From: CAWKPF01 sp963851415
GTDB taxonomy: Bacteria > Acidobacteriota > Thermoanaerobaculia > Multivoradales > Multivoraceae
Direction of reading: 5' to 3'
Length of the DNA stretch: 64,000 nucleotides
NCBI GenBank assembly: GCA_963851415.1
Contig: CAWKPF010000003.1
Span: 186,001-250,000, forward strand
This document shows positions 53,249-61,743 of this stretch, piece by piece. Numbering within the stretch: the first letter of the stretch is position 1; each line of letters opens with the position of its first letter. The notes under the pieces are model-generated. The model was given only the letters and a program-made list of their open reading frames with translations, did no database searches and was not told where the DNA came from. The position numbers and the translations under genes are program-made.

Positions 53249-53860
53249 GTGAGGGTTGAACCGAGAGAGCGAGCGGTGGCGGCATCTCACGACAAGGCGA
53301 CGCTGCGGATGGGCATGAAGCAGCGCTTGGCGGCTCTCGAGTCGTCAGCCGCGGCGCGGGCCGGCCAGCTCGTCACGCGTCGCGCTCTCGAGCTGCCCGA
53401 GATGAAGCGAGCCGAGAACGTCCTGTGCTGTCTGTCTTTCGGGGACGAGATCGACACCGGGGAGCTGATCGAGCGCCTGCTCGATTCGGGCAGGAGAGTC
53501 CTGGTTCCCCGGGTTCGACGGGGCGATCCGCGCCTCTACCTCCACGAGTATCCGTGCTCCCTCGAGACGCTCTCCTTCGGACTGCGCCAGCCCCCTGCCT
53601 CGACGCCGACGGTCTCTGCAGATGCGCCGGATCTGGCCGTCATCCTCGGACTGGCCTTCGATCGCGAGGGCTACCGCCTGGGCTACGGAGCAGGCTACTT
53701 CGACCGGTTTCTCGCGTCCCGCTCGCTCCTGGCGCTCGGGCTGTGCTACGACTGCCAGCTCGTCGAGTGCCTGCCTCGGGAACAGCACGACGTACCCATG
53801 ACCGTGGTAGCGACCGAGTCCGCGACCGTGCGACCGTGCTCACCGGGGACTCGTGACTGA
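53249..53860 (+). CDS. 5-formyltetrahydrofolate cyclo-ligase family protein
   Basis: A 203-residue enzyme converting 5-formyl-THF to 5,10-methenyl-THF with ATP. Markers are the early RMGMKQRLAAL basic helix, FGDEIDTGELIERLLDSGRRVLVPRV, and the C-terminal GLAFDREGYRLGYGAGYFDRFL, the ATP/folate-binding signature. GTG 53249 is the listed start; GTG 53276 would remove nine residues. It overlaps the HrpB gene by 8 bp. Confidence 0.88.
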   Translation: MRVEPRERAVAASHDKATLRMGMKQRLAALESSAAARAGQLVTRRALELPEMKRAENVLCCLSFGDEIDTGELIERLLDSGRRVLVPRVRRGDPRLYLHEYPCSLETLSFGLRQPPASTPTVSADAPDLAVILGLAFDREGYRLGYGAGYFDRFLASRSLLALGLCYDCQLVECLPREQHDVPMTVVATESATVRPCSPGTRD

Positions 53861-56405
53861 TACTGCCCGCCTCGCAGCCCTACCGATCGATCCTCTCCTG
53901 GCGCAGATCGTGGAATCTGTTCGCGAGCACGGAGTGGTCGTGCTTCGAGCTGCCACCGGTGCTGGAAAGACGACCCGAGTGCCACCGGCCCTGCTCGAGA
54001 TCGTTGGATCGGGGCAGGCAGTCCTGGTGGTCGAGCCGCGCCGGATCGCCGCTCGGGCCTCGGCTGCACGGGTGGCCCAGGAGCAGGGCGTCGATCTGGG
54101 CACGCGAGTCGGTTACAGGATTCGCTTCGAGCACCGCTCGCGTCCCGACACGAGGCTGCTCTATCTCACCGAGGGAATCCTGCTCGCCAGGCTCCAGAGC
54201 GACCCGTTCCTGGAGGGGGTCGGCGCCGTGGTTTTCGACGAGTTCCACGAGCGTCGCCTCGATTCGGATCTCGCGCTCGCGCTCTGTCGACAGGTCAGGG
54301 AGGAGGCGCGGCCGGATCTGAAGCTGTTGGTGATGTCCGCGACGCTCGATCCGGCTCCACTGGTGGACTACTTCGGTCGCAGGGGCCCGGTGCCGGCGAT
54401 CGAGAGCGAAGGACGCCTCCATCCGGTGGAAGTCCGATACCTCGCGCGTCCGGACGATCGACCGCTGGTGGCCCGCGTCGAGGCCGGGATTCGGCGAGCT
54501 CTGCAGGAGACCGAGGGCAGCGTGCTCGCTTTCCTTCCCGGAGTCGGTGAGATCCGGGCGCTCGAGCGTCGACTGAGGGAGCGAGCGGTCGAGGGCGTGG
54601 CCGTCCGTCCGCTCTACGGTGATCTGACTCCAGAGCGCCAGCACGCCGCCTTGCAGCGAGGCTCGGGCCGCCGCGTCGTGTTGGCCACCAACGTCGCGGA
54701 GACTTCGGTCACCGTCGAGGGGGTGAGCTCGGTGGTGGATGGAGGGTTCGCACGCTCGCTGCGCTACGACGCGGCGAGTGGCCTCGATCGCCTGGAGCTG
54801 CGCCGAATCTCGCGGGCCTCGGCCGATCAGCGCACCGGTCGCGCCGGGCGCGAGGGGCCCGGTGTCTGCTTCCGATTGTGGACTGAGTCGGAGCACACCC
54901 TGCTCGCGGAGCGCGATCTGCCGGAGGTGCAACGGGTCGATCTCGCCGGGGCCTTGCTGCAGCTGGCAGTCTGGGGAGAGTCGGATCCGCTTCGATTCGA
55001 CTGGTTCGAAGCACCGGATGGGGCCCGCGCCGAGCGGTCTCTCGAGCTCTTGCGGGAACTGGGGGCGCTCGACGCTCGAGGAGCCACGGCGCTCGGTCTC
55101 CAGATGGCGGCGCTGCCGGTGCATCCGCGTCTGGCTCGCCTCCTCCTGGAGGCGCGCGCCGTCGGCATTTCCGGCCGTGGCGCGTTGGCAGCTGCACTGC
55201 TGCAGGAGCGCGACCTGTTCGCCTCCTCGGGGAGAAGGGGGAGCCAAGGCACAACAGAGGCTGTGGTTCCGGAGACCCGGAGCGACCTTCTCGATCGCGT
55301 CGAGGCGGTGGAAGGCTCGATGGGCCCTGAAGCGCGAGGCGGGGAGCATGGCGCGAGACAGGGCTTTCGGGGACGGGCTCAGGCGGTGCGGCGCGCAGCG
55401 GCGCAGCTCGAGCGGCTTCTGGACAGGGCCCCGTCCGAGCCGTCGGACCAGGATGCAGACGAGCTGCTGCTGCGGGTGCTGGTCTGTGCCTATCCCGATC
55501 GGGTGGCGCGGCGACGCTCGGAGGGATCTCATCGGGCGGTGATGGTGGGCGGTCGTGGCCTGCGACAGTCGTCCGAGAGCGGGGTGCGAGCGGCACCGCT
55601 CTACCTGGCGTTGCGAGTGGGTGGCAGCGGTTCTGAGGGGACGGTGTTTCTGGCTTCTGAAGTGGTGCGGGAATGGCTGGCACCGGAGCTCCTTGGTGAG
55701 GAGTCTGGTGCGATCTGGGACGAGACACGTGAGCGGGTCGTGGGCTACGAAAGACGCCTCTATCGCGATCTCGAGCTCGAGCGCAGGGAGGTCCCGGTGC
55801 CGCTTGCAGAGGCCGAGGCTCTACTGGCTCGAAGGGCGACTGCGGACCCGCAGCGCGCCCTCGGACTCGATCGGGAGCCAGTGGCAGTCTTTCTCGCTCG
55901 GCTCGACGCCGCGCGGGACTGGGAGCCGGGGCTTCCGGCGATCGATCAGGAACTTCTCGAGAGAGTGATCCCTGCGCTGTGTCAGGGACGCAGGTCCTTT
56001 GCAGAGCTGAGGCAAGCGCCCCTGCTCGACACCCTGCGCGGGAGCCTGGGCTGGGACGCCCAGCGCGAGATCGATCGGCTGGCGCCGGAGCGAATCGACC
56101 TCGGCAACGGGCGCACCGTAGCAGTGCAATACCGAGCAGGGGAGCCTCCCCTCGTGGCAGCGACGATCCAGACGTTCTTCGGAGTAGGTCAGACTCCGAG
56201 AGTCGCTGGAGGGCGTGTGCCGGTGCTGTTGCACCTGTTGGCGCCCAACCAGCGTCCACAGCAGGTCACCACCGACCTCGAGAGCTTCTGGCGCAACACC
56301 TACGCCGAAGTCCGCAAGGAGCTCGCGGGCCGCTACCCCAAACACCCCTGGCCGGAGGATCCGGAGAATGCGACGCCGCCTCCGGCTCGAGGCCGACGTC
56401 GCTGA
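53853..56405 (+). CDS. hrpB: ATP-dependent helicase HrpB
   Basis: An 850-residue DEAH/DEFH-box RNA-helicase-like protein. Walker A ATGAGKTT (about 34-41), motif II DEFHERR (near 129-135), motif III SATLD, motif V LATNVAETSVTVEG, motif VI QRTGRAGREGPG. The C-terminal HrpB-specific region is present and ends YPKHPWPEDPENATP, the hallmark of this family. GTG 53853 overlaps the cyclo-ligase stop. Cellular role in bacteria is not well defined. Confidence 0.95.
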   Translation: MTDTARLAALPIDPLLAQIVESVREHGVVVLRAATGAGKTTRVPPALLEIVGSGQAVLVVEPRRIAARASAARVAQEQGVDLGTRVGYRIRFEHRSRPDTRLLYLTEGILLARLQSDPFLEGVGAVVFDEFHERRLDSDLALALCRQVREEARPDLKLLVMSATLDPAPLVDYFGRRGPVPAIESEGRLHPVEVRYLARPDDRPLVARVEAGIRRALQETEGSVLAFLPGVGEIRALERRLRERAVEGVAVRPLYGDLTPERQHAALQRGSGRRVVLATNVAETSVTVEGVSSVVDGGFARSLRYDAASGLDRLELRRISRASADQRTGRAGREGPGVCFRLWTESEHTLLAERDLPEVQRVDLAGALLQLAVWGESDPLRFDWFEAPDGARAERSLELLRELGALDARGATALGLQMAALPVHPRLARLLLEARAVGISGRGALAAALLQERDLFASSGRRGSQGTTEAVVPETRSDLLDRVEAVEGSMGPEARGGEHGARQGFRGRAQAVRRAAAQLERLLDRAPSEPSDQDADELLLRVLVCAYPDRVARRRSEGSHRAVMVGGRGLRQSSESGVRAAPLYLALRVGGSGSEGTVFLASEVVREWLAPELLGEESGAIWDETRERVVGYERRLYRDLELERREVPVPLAEAEALLARRATADPQRALGLDREPVAVFLARLDAARDWEPGLPAIDQELLERVIPALCQGRRSFAELRQAPLLDTLRGSLGWDAQREIDRLAPERIDLGNGRTVAVQYRAGEPPLVAATIQTFFGVGQTPRVAGGRVPVLLHLLAPNQRPQQVTTDLESFWRNTYAEVRKELAGRYPKHPWPEDPENATPPPARGRRR

Positions 56406-56474
56406 GCACCCCGGTGAGTGTGGCGTGGGGCCGATCAAGTCGGATACGGTTCGGTCGATTCACGGAATCCAGTC

Positions 56475-58241
56475 ATGACCTCTTCCATCGCACTCCTTCT
56501 CGGTCTGTTGTTCGTGGCCATCGTGGTGCTCGCCCGCGAGTGGCTGCCAGTGGACATCGTCACGCTCCTGCTCATCAGCGCTCTGGTGCTGAGCGGGGTT
56601 CTGACGCCGCTCGAGGCTTTTTCCGGGTTCGCCAACGAGATCATCGTGATTCTGGGCTCGATCTTCGTGCTGTCCGGAGCGCTGACCCGTACCCGTGTGC
56701 TCGACTGGTTGGGCGAGGTGCTGGCTCGGTTCGGCGGTGACTCGCCCAGTCGGATTCTGCTCTTGCTGACTTCGATCAGTGCGTCGGTGTCGGCGTTTCT
56801 CAACAACACGAATACCACCGCGGTACTGATGCCGGCGACCTTCGAGCTGTCGCGACGCAGCTCGGTGTCACCCTCGCGGTTGCTCATGCCTCTCGCCTAC
56901 GCCTCGATCTTCGGGGGCGCCTGCACGCTGATCGGCACTTCGACGAATGTAGCGGCCAGCGGCCTGATGGTGCGCCTCGGTCTCGAGCCGTTCTCGGTGT
57001 TCGAGTTCTCGCCGATCGGTGTGCCACTGGCGCTGGTCGGCATTCTCTACATGTCGTTGGTCGGTTGGCGGTTCCTACCCGGTAAGGCGAGTGAGGAATT
57101 GAGTGCGAAGTACGAGATCGCGCAGTACCTCGCCGAGATCGTGGTCGAGCCGGAGTCCAGGGTCGTGGGCAAGACCATCGGGGACTCGGGTCTCGGACGC
57201 ATGGAGCTCAACGTGCTCACCCTGGTGCGAGAGGGGACAAAGCGCTTTCCGTGGCCGGAGATTCGACTGGAGGTCGGCGACCTGCTGGTGGTGCTGGGCT
57301 CGCGCGAGGCACTGATCAAGGCCAAGGAAGACCCTGGCCTGCGCTTCGAGGCCGACGAGAATCTGGGGGACAGCGAGATCGCCGACGACGAGTTGGAGCT
57401 CTCCGAGGCCATTGTCATGCCCCAGTCTCAACTGGTGGGGCATACGCTTCGAGATCTCCACTTTCGGCAGCGTTTCGGCCTCGCGGTGCTGGCTCTGTAT
57501 CGCAAGTCCCAGCTGGGCCCTCGCGACCTTCGTGACCTCAGGCTTCATGTGGGAGACGTGCTCCTGCTGGAGGGCCCGAGGAGTCGTCTCACCGAGCTCG
57601 AAGGCAGCCGTGATCTATTGGTGCTCGGGGAGGTCGACCACATCCCCGGTCGGCGCAAGAAGGGGCTGTGGGCCCTGGGAGCCCTGCTGGCCGCGATCGT
57701 CGCGGGAGCCACGGGAATCGCTCCGCTCTCGATCTCGCTGCTGCTCGCGGCGGTGCTGGTCGTGCTGCTGGGCGTCGTGCCGGGAGAAGAGGTCTACACC
57801 CTGATCGAGTGGAGACTGCTGATCCTGATCGGCGGGATGACCTCGGTAGGGCTGGCGATGCAGAAAACCGGCGCTGCGGAGTGGATCGCGCAGCACATCG
57901 TAGAGCTCGCGCTGCCCTTCGGGTTGACGGCGGTGTTGGCCACTTTTGCTGTCCTTGCCATGGTACTGACCCAGCCGCTTTCGAACGCGGCGGCGGCCCT
58001 GGTGCTGCTGCCGGTCGCCATTTCGACTGCGGAGAGTCTCGCCGTGTCGCCGCGTCCGTTCGCCGTGATGGTGACCCTCGCCGCATCCCTCTCGTTCCTC
58101 ACGCCGTTCGAGCCGGCCTGTCTGCTGGTCTACGGCCCCGGACGTTATCGCTTCGTCGATTTCGTCAAGTCCGGCTTCGTGCTCAGCGTTCTGTCCCTCG
58201 CGGTCCTGCTGATCATGGTTCCCCGTCTCTGGCCCCTTTGA
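56475..58241 (+). CDS. SLC13-type transporter with two TrkA-C (RCK_C) domains
   Basis: A 588-residue inner-membrane protein. TM blocks flank a soluble middle containing two RCK_C-type domains (about 205-290 and 300-390). The N-terminal half has LLFVAIVVLAREWLPV and SFLNNTNTTAVLMP; the C-terminal half has FLTPFEPACLLVYGPG, both typical of the SLC13/DASS anion:sodium transporters. The substrate could be sulfate, a dicarboxylate or another anion. ATG 56475. It converges on the TonB receptor across 141 bp carrying a palindromic element. Confidence 0.9.
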   Translation: MTSSIALLLGLLFVAIVVLAREWLPVDIVTLLLISALVLSGVLTPLEAFSGFANEIIVILGSIFVLSGALTRTRVLDWLGEVLARFGGDSPSRILLLLTSISASVSAFLNNTNTTAVLMPATFELSRRSSVSPSRLLMPLAYASIFGGACTLIGTSTNVAASGLMVRLGLEPFSVFEFSPIGVPLALVGILYMSLVGWRFLPGKASEELSAKYEIAQYLAEIVVEPESRVVGKTIGDSGLGRMELNVLTLVREGTKRFPWPEIRLEVGDLLVVLGSREALIKAKEDPGLRFEADENLGDSEIADDELELSEAIVMPQSQLVGHTLRDLHFRQRFGLAVLALYRKSQLGPRDLRDLRLHVGDVLLLEGPRSRLTELEGSRDLLVLGEVDHIPGRRKKGLWALGALLAAIVAGATGIAPLSISLLLAAVLVVLLGVVPGEEVYTLIEWRLLILIGGMTSVGLAMQKTGAAEWIAQHIVELALPFGLTAVLATFAVLAMVLTQPLSNAAAALVLLPVAISTAESLAVSPRPFAVMVTLAASLSFLTPFEPACLLVYGPGRYRFVDFVKSGFVLSVLSLAVLLIMVPRLWPL

Positions 58242-58283
58242 CAAAAGGAACGGCAGGGGACGAGGCCCGTCGTTTCCAGAAGC

Positions 58284-58380
58284 AGGGACCGGCACCCTCC
58301 GGAAGAACGCCGGGCTCAGCCGTCTGAGAGGAAGGTGCCGGGCACAGACTCGTATTCCTTTGAAGGAGTGCCTGTCCCTG
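58284..58380. repeat. REP/BIME-like palindromic element between convergent genes
   Basis: CAGGGACCGGCAC (58284-58296) and GTGCCTGTCCCTG (58368-58380) are inverted repeats with one mismatch. Nested inside are CCGGCACC (58289-58296)/GGTGCCGG (58334-58341) and a small hairpin CTCAG-CCGT-CTGAG (58315-58328). The element fills the gap between two convergent stops (58241, 58383), the classical site for REP elements, and may act as a bidirectional terminator or RNA-end stabiliser. Confidence 0.55.
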
Positions 58381-58382
58381 GT

Positions 58383-60506
58383 TCAGTTGGACCAGCGGAC
58401 TCCGAGGTGAAGGCTGCGTCCGACCTCGTTGACGCGTTGTCCGGTGAACGGCTCGAGTGAATTGAGGTGGTTGGTGTAGTCCTCGTCGGTGACGTTGTCG
58501 ATGCCGCCGAGTACTTCGAGCCCATGGTGGAAGCGATAGCCGCCTCGCAGGTCGAGGGTGGCCCACCCTTCGGTGGGGATTTCGTAGCGCACTTCTGCGA
58601 CGCGGTTCTGGTCGGCGGCGACCGTGGCGACGAGGTCGCCCCACAGCCTGCCCTCGAGAGCGCTCCCGCGCAGGCCGAGTCGCGTTTGCAGCGGCGGCAT
58701 GCCCATCGCGGGCTCGTCGTAGAGTTCGTCCTGGCCGTGGACGTAGCCGACTCCGAGCCACCAGGAGAAGGCATCGCCGAGCCGATGATCGAGTCGCAGC
58801 TCGCCACCGTAGAACACTCCTTCGGTGCCATTGCGATAGCGATAGACCACGGGGGCCCCGAGGGGCATCCTCTTGGGCAGGTCGGTGGCCTCGACGGTGA
58901 TGTAGTTGTCGATGATCCGATAGAAGCTGTCGGCTCTGAGGGTAAACCGTCCAAGTCCTCCCACGACTCCGAGGGTGACTTCCTGGCTCGCTTCGGGCTC
59001 CATGTAGGGACTGCCGACGAACTCGGCAGCGACCTGGAAGCGGCTCGACGGGAAACGGTCGGAGTAGCGTTCCAGGATGCTCGCGGTCCGGACCGCGCGG
59101 CCCACGCCTCCGTTGAGACTCCAGTGATCGCTGAGCCGCGTGTTGACGCTGGCTGCGAAGCTCGTATTGGTCTCGCTGTTGTCCAGGTCGCCCGGGTAGA
59201 GCCCAGCGAAGAATTCGGAGACCTCTCCTGCAGTGACGTCGACGCGGTCCACCCGCACTGTCGCGCCGAGCTCGAAGCGATTCGAGCTCCGCAGGGCCTG
59301 AGCGAACACTCCACCGTTCTTCATCGTCGCATCGGGCCACACGATGTCCTCAGAGACGAGCATGCCGTTCGATCGTCGACTGATGGTACGGCGAGCGCTC
59401 TGATAGAGGTCGTAGGCGTCGCCCCCGACCTTGAAACGCCAGCGATCGTTCGACGACAGATCGGCCGACACCTTCCCACCCTTGGTGTCGGACTCCGTGG
59501 GAAGTCGAATCTCCAGTCCGAAGGGCGGCATCCTCCCCGGCATGTCCATGGCGGTCGGCTTGTTGTCGTTGTTCATGAGGTGGGTCTTGTCGTTCGAATA
59601 GACCGACGCCTCGAAGACGTCGAGCAGGCCGCGTTGCCCCGACCACAACCAGCCGAGCTTGTGGGAACGGGTCTTGAAGTACGTGGCGTCGAGCTGGCGG
59701 CCTGCGTAGTCGATATCGTTCTGGTCCTGGTACCCGCCCTCGTAGTCGAGGGTGCTGTTGGCGGTCGTTGCCCACCCGAGACTCCACCGGGCATCGGCCG
59801 ACTCGTAGTCGGCCTGCACGGTGTTGCCACCCCCGTCCTGATAGTCGCCTCCGCTTCGGTAGTTGGCGAACAGGTTGTAGCGAGCGCGCTCGGTACTGCC
59901 GTAGACCTGCCCCCAGGCGTCGGAGGCATCGACGTTGTCGGTCCAGAGTGCTCCCGCACGACCCTCGATTCTGGGGCCGGTATCGGAGTAGCTCGGCTGG
60001 AAGGTGCGAATGTCGATCGCACTCATCGCACCGGAGCCCCAGACCAGGGCATAGGGCCCCTTGACCACCGTCACTTCTTCGACGGCGTGCAGGGAGACAT
60101 GGCTCACCTCGGAGTCCATGCGTCCGGGCCCGGCGGCGAAGGTGCGAGTGCCGTCGACGAAGGATGCCACCTGAGTCTCGAACAGGCCGCGTACGGAAGG
60201 ATCGAGGTTGATCGCGCCACGTCGAGTCGCGGCCATGCCCGATTCGTAGCGCAAGGCTTCGATCAGGTCGGAGGCGCCCTTCTGCTCGATCGCCTCGTTC
60301 TCGATCACCGTGAGCGGAATCAGGTCGGGGGTGGTTGCGGTCACCTCGACGGTGGCGCGGTAGACCTGATCCTCGCTCGGCCGGGTCGTGGAGGCTGCCT
60401 CCTGGGCCTCGACAGCGGGAAGCAGAGCAAGGGGGACTGCGGCGGTCATGTAACAAAGAACGAACCGGAGGCGGGACCGCCGGTGGGGAAGGGTCGAAGG
60501 GGTCAT
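58383..60506 (-). CDS. TonB-dependent outer-membrane receptor, probably copper-type (OprC-like)
   Basis: A 707-residue beta-barrel receptor. After a signal peptide (VEAQEAA) comes a plug domain (VTATTPDLIPLTVIENEAIEQKGASDLIEALRYESGM, VVKGPYALVWGSGAMSAIDI) and a 22-strand-type barrel ending with VRWSN. The C-terminal NHLNSLEPFTGQRVNEVGRSL matches the OprC/NosA copper-receptor group in my reading. The gene follows a Cys/His-rich secreted protein, which supports metal handling. ATG 60506 follows GGGAG. Confidence 0.82.
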   Translation of the reverse strand: MTPSTLPHRRSRLRFVLCYMTAAVPLALLPAVEAQEAASTTRPSEDQVYRATVEVTATTPDLIPLTVIENEAIEQKGASDLIEALRYESGMAATRRGAINLDPSVRGLFETQVASFVDGTRTFAAGPGRMDSEVSHVSLHAVEEVTVVKGPYALVWGSGAMSAIDIRTFQPSYSDTGPRIEGRAGALWTDNVDASDAWGQVYGSTERARYNLFANYRSGGDYQDGGGNTVQADYESADARWSLGWATTANSTLDYEGGYQDQNDIDYAGRQLDATYFKTRSHKLGWLWSGQRGLLDVFEASVYSNDKTHLMNNDNKPTAMDMPGRMPPFGLEIRLPTESDTKGGKVSADLSSNDRWRFKVGGDAYDLYQSARRTISRRSNGMLVSEDIVWPDATMKNGGVFAQALRSSNRFELGATVRVDRVDVTAGEVSEFFAGLYPGDLDNSETNTSFAASVNTRLSDHWSLNGGVGRAVRTASILERYSDRFPSSRFQVAAEFVGSPYMEPEASQEVTLGVVGGLGRFTLRADSFYRIIDNYITVEATDLPKRMPLGAPVVYRYRNGTEGVFYGGELRLDHRLGDAFSWWLGVGYVHGQDELYDEPAMGMPPLQTRLGLRGSALEGRLWGDLVATVAADQNRVAEVRYEIPTEGWATLDLRGGYRFHHGLEVLGGIDNVTDEDYTNHLNSLEPFTGQRVNEVGRSLHLGVRWSN

Positions 60507-60561
60507 CGGAGTGTTCTCCCGTTGCTGACGCCGTCCTCTCCGGAAAGGGGAGAGCGGCAGG

Positions 60562-60586
60562 TGGCCCTCTCGTCGGCGAGAGGCCA
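60562..60586 (-). other. hairpin between the Cys-rich gene and the TonB receptor
   Basis: CTCTCG/CGAGAG arms with a 4-nt loop (60573-60576) are extended by TGGC/GCCA with one bulge. It lies 64-88 nt after the upstream stop and about 56 nt before the receptor start, without a T-tract. It may tune relative expression; function unproven. Confidence 0.35.
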
Positions 60587-60649
60587 GGCTTCGTTCAGAG
60601 GGGGCGGCGACAGGTCACCCAAGGGGACCTCGGCACGCGACGAACGGAG

Positions 60650-61129
60650 TCAGGACAGCGGGGAATGCGGAGGGGCGCGAGGGTTCGCGCTGGTGCGTGC
60701 GGCACTCCAGGCGTTCCCGGGCGAGTGGGCTCGGAGAGCCTCGAAGCCCGGGAAGCGGGCGTCGGTCTCGTGGCGTGCGATTGCCACGTTGGACGAATGG
60801 GCGGAGGTGCCGGGAGGACATTCCTGGCAGCAATCGGACTGCGCTTCGAAAGCGAGCTCGGGCCCGGGGGAGGGCGCCACGATCGGTTGGGGCTTGGAGT
60901 GACAGGAGGGGGTACCTGCCTGCTCGGCGCCTCCCTCGGTGGCCTCGGCGTGGTGGCCCGCCTCCGCGGCTCGCTGTCGCAGCGCCTCGACGTCGAGATG
61001 GCAGCGCCCACCCTCGCAGCCTTCGGCGCAGCACTCTTCGTGCGTCGCGGCCAGGGCCAGTGCGGGACCCAGCGGCAGGGAGAAGACGAGAAGCAGCGAA
61101 AACAGCGCCGGGAGCCATCGTTGGCGCAC
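60650..61129 (-). CDS. secreted Cys/His-rich protein, putative metal (copper) binder
   Basis: A 159-residue exported protein. GTG 61129 is preferred over GTG 61186 because it begins the signal peptide directly (MRQRWLPALFSLLLVFSLPLG...). The mature part is rich in Cys and His: THEECCAEGCEGGRCHLD, TPSCHSKPQP, QSDCCQECPPG. It has no recognised fold. Its position 143 bp before a copper-type TonB receptor resembles the DUF2946-like proteins found before OprC-type receptors. The metal is inferred. Confidence 0.65.
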   Translation of the reverse strand: MRQRWLPALFSLLLVFSLPLGPALALAATHEECCAEGCEGGRCHLDVEALRQRAAEAGHHAEATEGGAEQAGTPSCHSKPQPIVAPSPGPELAFEAQSDCCQECPPGTSAHSSNVAIARHETDARFPGFEALRAHSPGNAWSAARTSANPRAPPHSPLS

Positions 61130-61208
61130 TGGACTCTCGAAGCCGGTGCCGGCAAGGTAGGGTGCGGCTGTTCTGGCGTGTCTCACGTCGAGAGGAGGGA
61201 GGATTCCG

Positions 61209-61721
61209 ATGTCCGAATCGAAGCTCGGAGATATTGTCTCACGATTGGGTCTCGAGCCCCACCCGGAAGGGGGGTTCTATGTGGAGAGCTACCGCTCGCC
61301 CAGGTCTCTGTCTGCATCGTCTCTGCCGGGCTACGGCGGGAGCCGGGCCGTCTCGACGGCGATCTACTTCCTGATCACGGCGGATTCGTTCTCCGCTTTG
61401 CACCTGGTGGCCTCTGACGAGATCTTTCACTTCTACGGGGGCGATCCGGTCGAGATGCTGCATCTCCATCCCGACGGACGCGTCGAGTCTCCCCGGCTCG
61501 GCATGGATCTGGTCGCTGGGGAGCGTCCGCAGGTCGTGGTTCCTTCGGGTGTCTGGCAGGGCGCTCGACTGGCCCACGGAGGCAGCTGGACGCTGATGGG
61601 TGCCACGGTTGCCCCCGGCTTCGACTTCGACGACTTCGAGATGGGGGATCGCGCCGAACTGGTGGCTCGATACCCCGATCATCGAAAGGCAATCGAGCGC
61701 TTCACCCGCAGCTCCGGCTGA
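61209..61721 (+). CDS. cupin-fold protein (Cupin_5 / DUF985, YML079-like)
   Basis: A 170-residue single-domain cupin. Signatures are LGLEPHPEGGFYVESYRS, STAIYFLITADSFSALHLVASDEIFHFYGGDPVEML, and PSGVWQGARLAHGGSW. Metal-binding His residues lie in HLVASDE and LHLHPDG. ATG 61209. Yeast YML079 has no known reaction. Divergent from the Cys-rich gene and convergent with 61744. Confidence 0.9.
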   Translation: MSESKLGDIVSRLGLEPHPEGGFYVESYRSPRSLSASSLPGYGGSRAVSTAIYFLITADSFSALHLVASDEIFHFYGGDPVEMLHLHPDGRVESPRLGMDLVAGERPQVVVPSGVWQGARLAHGGSWTLMGATVAPGFDFDDFEMGDRAELVARYPDHRKAIERFTRSSG

Positions 61722-61743
61722 GCTGGCTCGCGGGCGACCGGGA

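Noticed and set aside
60507..60649. Possible cobalamin riboswitch before the TonB receptor
   Set aside because: A GCCAC-type start appears on the minus strand, but the B12-box consensus and the needed helices are not present in only 143 nt. It is listed as plain hairpins.
58467..60902. 811-codon open frame antisense to the TonB receptor
   Set aside because: The minus strand encodes a recognisable receptor; the plus-strand translation shows no domain and is a shadow.
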